Source: Candidatus Methanoperedens sp. (GTDB taxonomy: Archaea > Halobacteriota > Methanosarcinia > Methanosarcinales > Methanoperedenaceae). From it: a DNA stretch of 11,689 nt. Of the stretch, positions 1-4,881 are shown one piece after another (positions within the stretch are counted from its first letter, which is position 1; every line of letters begins with the position of its first letter). Both the position numbers and the translations under genes were made by a program. The notes under the pieces were generated by a model. It ran no database searches, was not told where the DNA came from, and saw only the letters and a program-made list of their open reading frames with translations. The stretch is taken from positions 1 to 11,689 of the forward strand of contig JAHFCV010000062.1 in NCBI GenBank assembly GCA_023249275.1, in the 5' to 3' direction.

Positions 1-77
1 TCGAATATATTGAGCGCCTTAAGTTCCAGGGGGAAGCATACGAACCAAGAAATGGCGAAATAAGATATGCATTTTAA
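1..77 (+). CDS. C-terminal end of an unidentified protein (partial)
   Basis: The frame starting at base 3 is open from the window edge to a TAA at 75-77. It gives 24 residues ending with GEAYEPRNGEIRYAF. A lysine-rich helix followed by a short 'EG-x-YEP-R-x-G-x-I-R' strand is the look of a winged-helix domain at the end of a protein. Tails of this kind occur on archaeal replication and regulatory proteins such as MCM or RPA-like proteins. That is only a resemblance, because too little is visible to name the family. A hairpin at 98-117 follows the stop closely, which supports a real gene end here. Confidence 0.5.
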   Translation, partial: EYIERLKFQGEAYEPRNGEIRYAF

Positions 78-83
78 TAACAG

Positions 84-209
84 TTAGGCTCTAAATTGCC
101 CCGGTAGGGGCTTTCTTGAGAAATAGTAAAATAAATATAAAACTGCTATTATCCCAAGTAAAATTAAAGCGATTGTTCCTAACCCGTAACTTTTGCTTTT
201 TTCCACCAT
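84..209 (-). CDS. Small single-pass membrane peptide, 41 aa, function unknown
   Basis: An ATG at 209-207 opens a frame of 41 codons ending in TAA at 86-84. The product starts MVEKSKSYGLG, then has one strongly hydrophobic segment at about residues 12-30 (TIALILLGIIAVLYLFYYF), then a basic, proline-containing tail (SRKPLPGQFRA). This is a typical layout for a short single-pass membrane protein. The gene has no clear Shine-Dalgarno. An AT-rich TTTATTAAT on the minus strand around 260-268 is a possible TATA box, which would give a leader of about 30 bases. It is read in the same direction as the upstream radical SAM gene but separated from it by about 175 bases and a repeat element. I do not recognise a family. 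Chance hydrophobic frames are common in AT-rich DNA, so conservation would decide whether it is real. Confidence 0.5.
   Translation of the reverse strand: MVEKSKSYGLGTIALILLGIIAVLYLFYYFSRKPLPGQFRA
98..117 (+). terminator. GC hairpin after the partial first gene
   Basis: The inverted repeat GCCCC (98-102) / GGGGC (107-111) has a four-base loop and is followed by TTTCTT. It lies 20 bases after the stop of the partial + strand gene, so it could end that transcript. It also lies inside the 41-codon gene on the opposite strand, where it encodes the KPLPG stretch, so the pairing may be coincidental. The T-tract is short. Confidence 0.4.
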
Positions 210-285
210 TTTAACCAAACACGGATGTTGTTGAAGTGTGTGTTGAATTTCAAAATTAATAAAGTTATCTATGTGGTCGTTAAAT

Positions 286-381
286 AGTTCGTACGAGTTC
301 GTATTAGTTCGTTGTTAACGTCCCTTCTGTTGTTCTTTTTCATTTTCATCTATGAACCGTGTTCATGGCTGACTTTGCGGT
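286..381. repeat. Intergenic bipartite repeat, copy 1
   Basis: Block A (286-311) is three tandem units of AGTTCGTNNN with a 10-bp period. Block B (349-381) contains a 19-bp imperfect palindrome at 350-368 (CTATGAAC, three bases, GTTCATGG) followed by CTGACTTTGCGGT. Block A is identical in copy 2 (2467-2556), and block B differs there at two positions, both inside the palindrome region. The middle is diverged and six bases longer here. The copy ends four bases from the stop codon of the radical SAM gene and lies upstream of the 41-codon membrane peptide gene. It could be a small mobile or dispersed intergenic element, a protein-binding array or a short coding unit. Confidence 0.8.
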
Positions 382-384
382 AAA

Positions 385-1452
385 TCAAGCTTTAGACCAC
401 ACGCCTGTCGCTTTTCCGTGAAGCGCAAGCTTGCCAATCACTTTTTCAACCTGCTTTGACAACGGCGATGGCGCAAGGTTTTCAAAGGGTGTCCCGGGAA
501 GCGGCATGAAATAATGGGAATGTACTTTCCCTCCTTTTGCAGTGAGCCATTTAATGAGCTTGAGTGTATCAAGCTGGTCTTCTTCGGTCTCATAAGGCAG
601 CCCGAAAATGAAATCCACAACAGGCGTGAATCCATGCTTGAGGCATTTCTCAGCCCCGGTAATAATGTCTTCCACCGTATGCCCGCGAGCTATCCTGTCA
701 AGCATCTTCTGGCTACCCGACTGCCCACCCATGTTTATCGTGGTATTTGCGCAGTAATCGGATACGAGTTCAAGCGTCCTGTCGTTTATGAACTCGGGTC
801 TGACCTCGGAAGGGAATGTGCCGAAAAAAATCCTGCTGCCGGATAAAGCATGAAGCAGCGATTCAATCTTTTCGATGCGCGGATGAATCCCGTCAGAGCC
901 GTAGGCGAATGCATTCGGGGATGTGAACCTGACATCTCCCAGATATTGCGCATATTTTGAGATAACGTCGATGCTCCTGTGCCTCATCCTGTGTCCGAAC
1001 AATTGGGGGGTTGAACAGTAGGCGCAGTTGAATGGGCAGCCGCGTGTTATCTCGATTGTGCTGTGCATAATGTCGGGGTCAAAAGCAGGGTACCTGTCAA
1101 GGTCAATGTCATCTCTTTTTCCTGTGAATACGATTTTGTCATTTTCCTTATACGCAATACCTTTCACCGAGGAAACATCCCCTCCGTTTTTCAATACGTC
1201 TACAAGTTCGGGCAGCGTTTCCTCTCCTTCGCCCACGACCACGTAATCAAAATAGCGGAGCGTTTCTTCAGGGCGCGCGGAAGGATGGGGACCGCCAGCT
1301 ATGAGCAACGAGTGGGTTTTTGATTGATGGACTTCGCGAAAGATTGAGCGCGACTGGGGTGTTGCAAAGCTGTAAATCATTATGCCGTCGCGGGGCTCTT
1401 TTGAAATATCAGCGCCCGGGAGGAGAGGGAGCAGGACTGCAATGCTCTGCAT
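385..1452 (-). CDS. Radical SAM protein, MJ_1487-type B12-binding/radical SAM family
   Basis: The protein is predicted to bind a [4Fe-4S] cluster and cleave S-adenosylmethionine. Numbered from the preferred start at 1452 (MQSIAVLLPLLPG), it has about 355 residues. The first part resembles a cobalamin-binding Rossmann domain (GGPHPSARPEETL, then VVVGEGEETLPELV), but the cobalamin-ligand motif DxHxxG is not visible. The radical SAM motif is GCPFNCAYC, with Cys at about 139, 143 and 146. Later motifs GGQSGSQKMLDRIARGHT and DFIFGLPYETEEDQ match the archaeal family I know as TIGR04013. The substrate is unknown; relatives of this architecture act as methylases or ring-forming enzymes. The frame also has an ATG at 1494, which would overlap the start of the divergent protease gene. 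The 1452 start matches the family N-terminus and leaves 83 bp for two promoters. Confidence 0.85.
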   Translation of the reverse strand: MQSIAVLLPLLPGADISKEPRDGIMIYSFATPQSRSIFREVHQSKTHSLLIAGGPHPSARPEETLRYFDYVVVGEGEETLPELVDVLKNGGDVSSVKGIAYKENDKIVFTGKRDDIDLDRYPAFDPDIMHSTIEITRGCPFNCAYCSTPQLFGHRMRHRSIDVISKYAQYLGDVRFTSPNAFAYGSDGIHPRIEKIESLLHALSGSRIFFGTFPSEVRPEFINDRTLELVSDYCANTTINMGGQSGSQKMLDRIARGHTVEDIITGAEKCLKHGFTPVVDFIFGLPYETEEDQLDTLKLIKWLTAKGGKVHSHYFMPLPGTPFENLAPSPLSKQVEKVIGKLALHGKATGVWSKA

Positions 1453-1535
1453 GTTTTTCTTGTAAAACCTAAAATTGGTATCAGATGGAGCCATTAAAAA
1501 GACTTTTACACTATGGGATATTAATAAAGTATGGT

Positions 1536-2375
1536 ATGCAGGACAATAACAGGTTGTTAAAAATCATAACAATAATCCTCTCCCTATTATTGATAGGCTC
1601 CTCTTTCCAATTATATACCAGCCTTCAAAAAATAAACCTCCAGAATAATACCATTAACGAGCTGACAGGTCTTTCAGAATCCCAAAAAGAAAAAATAAAC
1701 CAGCTCGAATCAACCCTCTCCGCTCTCGAAATAAAAACCTCTGCTCTTGAAAGCAACCTGTCAAGAACAGAAGCATCATTGAAAAACGAGACACAGACCA
1801 GACAAAGACTTGAAAAGGAACTCATAAACCTCACGATGGTCGCTAAAAGCGAGTATGGGGTCATGGCTGTGGATGAAAACGATAGGGGGCATGTGATTGG
1901 ACTTGAGGTCATAGTTAAGGAGGGGAAAAGCAATCTCTTTCTCAATGTTGCCAACGTGCTGGTTGACGAGACGCTTCAATCATCGGCGCAAACCGCAGTG
2001 CATGTTGCACGAGATGTCACGAAGACAAGCCTGATAGATAAAGACATACTGATTAATATCAAATCCGAAGAGCCCGGGCAGAATTTAATCATTTCAGGAG
2101 GAAGCGCCGGCGCTGCCATGACGCTGGCGACTATGGCTGCGATGCAGGGAAAGACGCTGCGAAAGGATGTGTTGATAACTGGAACTATAAATTTTGATCA
2201 CACAATAGGGAGAATCGGCGCAGTCAGGGCAAAAGCATTGGCTGCCAAGGAAAAGGGGGCAGTCTTGTTTTTGGTGCCGCAGGAGCAAAAAAGCGAGGTC
2301 GGAGAGGTGGGAATCGAAGTCAGGGAAGTTAAAGATATCGAGGATGCGATGAAGTATGTTTTGCAAGCATCTTAA
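1536..2375 (+). CDS. Membrane-anchored Lon-like serine protease (S16 family)
   Basis: This is a predicted Ser-Lys protease without the AAA+ ATPase domain of true Lon. From ATG 1536 it has 279 residues: a basic N-terminus and a membrane anchor at about 6-26 (LLKIITIILSLLLIG), then a coiled coil at about 30-100 (repeated SLQ/LESTLSALE patterns), then the protease domain at about 105-279. The nucleophile is the Ser in SGGSAGAAM (about 190), and the general base is the Lys in GAVRAKALAAKEKG (about 233). Their spacing of 43 residues equals that of E. coli Lon (Ser679/Lys722). The topology suggests a single-pass anchor with the coiled coil and protease on one side of the membrane. An in-frame ATG at 1485 would add 17 residues, but it lies inside the divergent gene's upstream start. 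Neither start has a clear Shine-Dalgarno. The substrate is unknown. Confidence 0.85.
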   Translation: MQDNNRLLKIITIILSLLLIGSSFQLYTSLQKINLQNNTINELTGLSESQKEKINQLESTLSALEIKTSALESNLSRTEASLKNETQTRQRLEKELINLTMVAKSEYGVMAVDENDRGHVIGLEVIVKEGKSNLFLNVANVLVDETLQSSAQTAVHVARDVTKTSLIDKDILINIKSEEPGQNLIISGGSAGAAMTLATMAAMQGKTLRKDVLITGTINFDHTIGRIGAVRAKALAAKEKGAVLFLVPQEQKSEVGEVGIEVREVKDIEDAMKYVLQAS

Positions 2376-2402
2376 CGTGCTAAAAACCGAGAGCAATAGA
2401 GT

Positions 2403-2438
2403 CTTGCGTCAACCTTTGCGTCAACTCTTGCGTCAACC
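2403..2438. repeat. Three tandem 12-bp units, YTTGCGTCAACY
   Basis: Units 2403-2414, 2415-2426 and 2427-2438 differ only at their first and last bases. They begin 27 bases after the stop of the Lon-like protease and are followed by TATTTATTATTAAG. No gene overlaps them. Their role is unknown. A protein-binding array, a transcript-end element or slippage-generated filler are all possible. Confidence 0.85.
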
Positions 2439-2466
2439 TATTTATTATTAAGAATCATGCCGTCGG

Positions 2467-2556
2467 AGTTCGTACGAGTTCGTATTAGTTCGCTGTTAAT
2501 GTTTGTGTCCTTTTTCATTGTCTTCTATGAACTGTGTTCATAGCTGACTTTGCGGT
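2467..2556. repeat. Intergenic bipartite repeat, copy 2
   Basis: Block A (2467-2492) is identical to copy 1 at 286-311: three AGTTCGTNNN units of 10 bp. Block B (2524-2556) matches copy 1 at 31 of 33 positions and carries a perfect 19-bp palindrome, CTATGAAC-TGT-GTTCATAG, at 2525-2543. The spacer between blocks is 31 bases, against 37 in copy 1. It lies in the gap between the convergent protease and Fic genes. Two diverged copies with well-kept outer blocks suggest either recent duplication or constraint on those blocks. Confidence 0.8.
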
Positions 2557-2609
2557 GATTGCCAACGGATGCGCTGTATTAACTGCGGAAATTTAAGAGC
2601 TACGCTATA

Positions 2610-2645
2610 AACGACAACCAAAACGACAACCAGAACGACAACCGC
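2610..2645. repeat. Three tandem 12-bp units, AACGACAACCNN
   Basis: Units 2610-2621, 2622-2633 and 2634-2645 share the ten bases AACGACAACC and vary in the last two. They start two bases beyond the stop codon of the Fic gene. On the strand of that gene they read as GGTTGTCGTT units, T/G-rich, and could contribute to transcript termination. The remainder of the 2376-2647 gap (roughly 2376-2402, 2439-2466 and 2557-2609) shows nothing I can name. Confidence 0.85.
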
Positions 2646-2647
2646 TA

Positions 2648-3685
2648 TTATGTGAGAACATAGTTTGCGCCTCTACCTTTGCCTTCCAGTTTGATGACAT
2701 CCAGTTTAACAAACTTATTTAGCTCTTTAAGAGCAGCCTGTCGTGTGATTTTAAACACCTTTGCCGCATCTCCTGCTGTAATTTTCCCATTCTTTTGAAG
2801 AATTTCGATTATCTTCATCTGTCTTTCCGTAAGAGCAACCTGTCCTCTCGCCGATTTTTTGTGTTTTTCCAGGGAAAGCTGCAATACTTTCTCTTTTACC
2901 TTCGAGATAGATAGAAGAACACCGTCTGTAAAGTATTCAAGCCATTGGGTAAGGTCAAGGGTTTTCTGGTCAACCGATTTTAAAACGTTATAATATGCAG
3001 TCCTGTCACTGTCGTAATAATCATCCAGAGCAAAAAATTTTTTGATGTCGAATTCCCGCAAATTCAGGATAAGAGTAGCCAGCGCCCTCGCGGTCCTGCC
3101 ATTGCCATCAATAAACGGATGTATTCTCACAAATTCATAATGAGAAAGACCGGCAACAATAACCGGGTCGAGGTTATGAGATTCATTTGAATTTATCCAT
3201 TCAGTAAATTCATTCATCAATTCCGGTACTTCTTCGGGCGCAGGAGGCATAAAAATGACTTCACCCGTTATTCTATTGCCTACATATACCTGAAGTCCCC
3301 TGTATCTTCCTTCATGCTCAGGAGCTTCCAGAGTCTCCTTTGCTACATCCTTATGTAATTTCAAAATAATTTTTCCAGTTATTTTACCCTTTTCCTGGTA
3401 TTTTTCTATATTCTCTAAAACCCTGAGATAGTTCAGCACTTCCTGCTTTGCTTTTCTTGCAGCCGTGACTTTTCTGCCCTGGGCGAGCTGGCTGACCTCT
3501 TCCAGAGTCAGCGGATTTCCTTCTATGGCTGTGGAGGCATGCGCCGCCCTTATCAGCGCGTCTCTCCTGAGCGATATTTCCCATTTCGGTACAAGGTATG
3601 AATTAAGAACAGCCTCTCTGGCTGAGGCTATTTCAACGAGGTTTTTGACTATTTTATGGGTGTAGTTGAAGTTCGGGTTAAACAT
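2648..3685 (-). CDS. Fic family protein AMP-transferase with C-terminal helix-turn-helix
   Basis: Fic enzymes usually transfer AMP from ATP to hydroxyl side chains of target proteins. From ATG 3685 the product has 345 residues. An N-terminal Fic_N region carries the inhibitory helix motif STAIEGN at about 51-57 ([S/T]xxxE[G/N]), so this is a class II enzyme predicted to hold itself inactive. The catalytic loop HPFIDGNGRTAR at about 189-200 is complete, including the catalytic His. The last 60 residues (LTERQMKIIEIL, then ITAGDAAKVFKITRQAALKELNKF) form a winged helix-turn-helix, suggesting DNA binding or self-regulation. The frame extends to an ATG at 3709. I prefer 3685 because MFNPNFNYTHKIVKNL matches the usual family start and GGTGGAAGG precedes it at ribosome-binding distance. 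It lies downstream of the EreA/ChaN-like gene, perhaps in one transcript. Target unknown. Confidence 0.88.
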   Translation of the reverse strand: MFNPNFNYTHKIVKNLVEIASAREAVLNSYLVPKWEISLRRDALIRAAHASTAIEGNPLTLEEVSQLAQGRKVTAARKAKQEVLNYLRVLENIEKYQEKGKITGKIILKLHKDVAKETLEAPEHEGRYRGLQVYVGNRITGEVIFMPPAPEEVPELMNEFTEWINSNESHNLDPVIVAGLSHYEFVRIHPFIDGNGRTARALATLILNLREFDIKKFFALDDYYDSDRTAYYNVLKSVDQKTLDLTQWLEYFTDGVLLSISKVKEKVLQLSLEKHKKSARGQVALTERQMKIIEILQKNGKITAGDAAKVFKITRQAALKELNKFVKLDVIKLEGKGRGANYVLT

Positions 3686-3756
3686 TGTTTCTGCCTTCCA
3701 CCATCTCATAAAAACGCTTTCTTTATTATTTTGTGTCGTTGTTAACTTATTCTTTG

Positions 3757-4845
3757 CTATTTCCTCAGCGGAGTATTATAAATAAAGAGTATTCTGTGCT
3801 GATTCTCATCTCTTATATAAAATAACTTTACATCGCCAATCTTGAAATTTTCATCGTTGTGTTGATTGAGATAAAATTGTAGTCCTGCCTCTCCAAACGC
3901 ATCTTTCTCTTTTAAAAGATCATCCCTAGTTCCAACTACTAACGATAAATTTAGATATGGGTGTTTAAAGTCTCTAAAGAGAGAGTCACCAAACATATAG
4001 ACGGCAGTATCTTTAACTTCTGCTGTAGGCTTAAGAGGGAGACAAGCAACATGCGCATCCCCACAAAGAATCATTAGTCTTCCGGATTTTGTTTTGTCTA
4101 TAAGATTTAATATCTTTAGGGTTTCGGATATTCCTTTTTCTGTAATTTTAAGCCCCACTTCATCACTTGATAAGTTGAGCACCTCTTCCGACGTAAGAAT
4201 ACCATATAAATGCATCCCTAATTCGCGCGCAGTTATAATAATCCCCAATAAACCATCTTTATCTGCGATTTTCTGCAAGTTGAAATTTAACTTGGGCAAT
4301 ATGCGCGGATTCTCCTCTATTATTTTTCTTAATACTTTGACTTTTATATCAATACTATCTTTCGGAGAAAAATTTTTATCAATTGCTTTATGAATATAAT
4401 TCCATTCTTCAGATGAGATATCTGTAAATAAAGCTTCAATTAAGAAATGATTTAATCCTAATAAATTATAAAGAGGCATCTGTAGATGCGGCACAATCAA
4501 AGTACTCTTTGGTAAAACGCCATGAGACCGTTCACCCATACCTAAAACAAGGATATTCTCCTTCTTAAGATAAGAAATCAATACATTTATTGCTTCTTCA
4601 ATTGTACCTTGAAATGTATTATTACCAAATTCATCATTGTTTTTATTAAGAGAAGGGCTGTCAAATGCTAGAGGAACCACTGTTTCTACCTTCACTTTAT
4701 CAAGGAAATCAGCCTCGTCCGCTTTATTACGATCTTTGCCCACCACCAGCCACGGAAGGTTAAGCAAATATTTTAAAACGGAGCCAAGGCTATTAACAAA
4801 TCTATTATTTTTACTAATGGACGCCCTTCCCATAAACACACTCAC
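3757..4845 (-). CDS. EreA/ChaN/TraB-like (Tiki superfamily) domain protein, N-terminus uncertain
   Basis: The product has 362 residues from a GTG at 4845. The fold signature is spread through it: VLGMGERSHG at about 100-109 (compare the GExxHG of erythromycin esterase and LGExH of ChaN), a conserved-type Glu in FLIEALF at about 137, and MILCGDAHVA with His 265. These match the superfamily joining erythromycin esterase, ChaN haem-binding and TraB/Tiki proteins. Reaction and substrate are not predictable. Codon use looks more AT-rich than ileS beside it, suggesting transfer. The start is unclear. ATG 4833 is in the same frame, and a TATA-like TATAAAAT (minus strand, 4863-4870) would place a transcript start near 4840. 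However, the best ribosome site (GGGAGG) precedes ATG 4879 in another frame, which runs only 21 codons. A frameshift is therefore possible. Confidence 0.65.
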   Translation of the reverse strand: MSVFMGRASISKNNRFVNSLGSVLKYLLNLPWLVVGKDRNKADEADFLDKVKVETVVPLAFDSPSLNKNNDEFGNNTFQGTIEEAINVLISYLKKENILVLGMGERSHGVLPKSTLIVPHLQMPLYNLLGLNHFLIEALFTDISSEEWNYIHKAIDKNFSPKDSIDIKVKVLRKIIEENPRILPKLNFNLQKIADKDGLLGIIITARELGMHLYGILTSEEVLNLSSDEVGLKITEKGISETLKILNLIDKTKSGRLMILCGDAHVACLPLKPTAEVKDTAVYMFGDSLFRDFKHPYLNLSLVVGTRDDLLKEKDAFGEAGLQFYLNQHNDENFKIGDVKLFYIRDENQHRILFIYNTPLRK

Positions 4846-4879
4846 TAATCTTGAGGGACAAAATTTTATACAAATCCAT
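4814..4879 (-). other. 21-codon frame with strong ribosome site, probable true 5' end of the next gene
   Basis: ATG 4879 follows GGGAGG by eight bases; that ribosome site is made from the last codons of ileS (the product ends in MGIGRI). The frame encodes MDLYKILSLKISECVYGKGVH and stops at 4816-4814. It runs over the first codons of the EreA/ChaN-like gene, which is read one base out of step. Either this is a short leader ORF, or the gene originally began here and a one-base indel around 4816-4845 split it. Confidence 0.45.
4863..4870 (-). promoter_or_regulatory. TATA-like box before the EreA/ChaN-like gene
   Basis: On the minus strand this reads TATAAAAT, within TTTGTATAAAATTTTG. An archaeal start is expected about 25-28 bases further on, near 4840. 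That fits a very short leader to ATG 4833, and it falls just inside a GTG start at 4845. The gene may alternatively be read through from ileS, so this promoter is optional. Confidence 0.35.
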
Positions 4880-4881
4880 TG

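Noticed and set aside
286..2556. Repeats as ends of an insertion sequence
   Set aside because: They are direct rather than inverted, and the enclosed genes are a radical SAM protein and a protease, with no transposase or integrase.
2403..2645. Short repeats as a CRISPR array
   Set aside because: Units are 10-12 bp, adjacent without spacers and of three different sequences; no cas genes are present.
3734..3744. TCGTTGTTAAC upstream of fic, identical to 309-319 in repeat copy 1
   Set aside because: An 11-base match without either conserved block of the repeat is compatible with chance.
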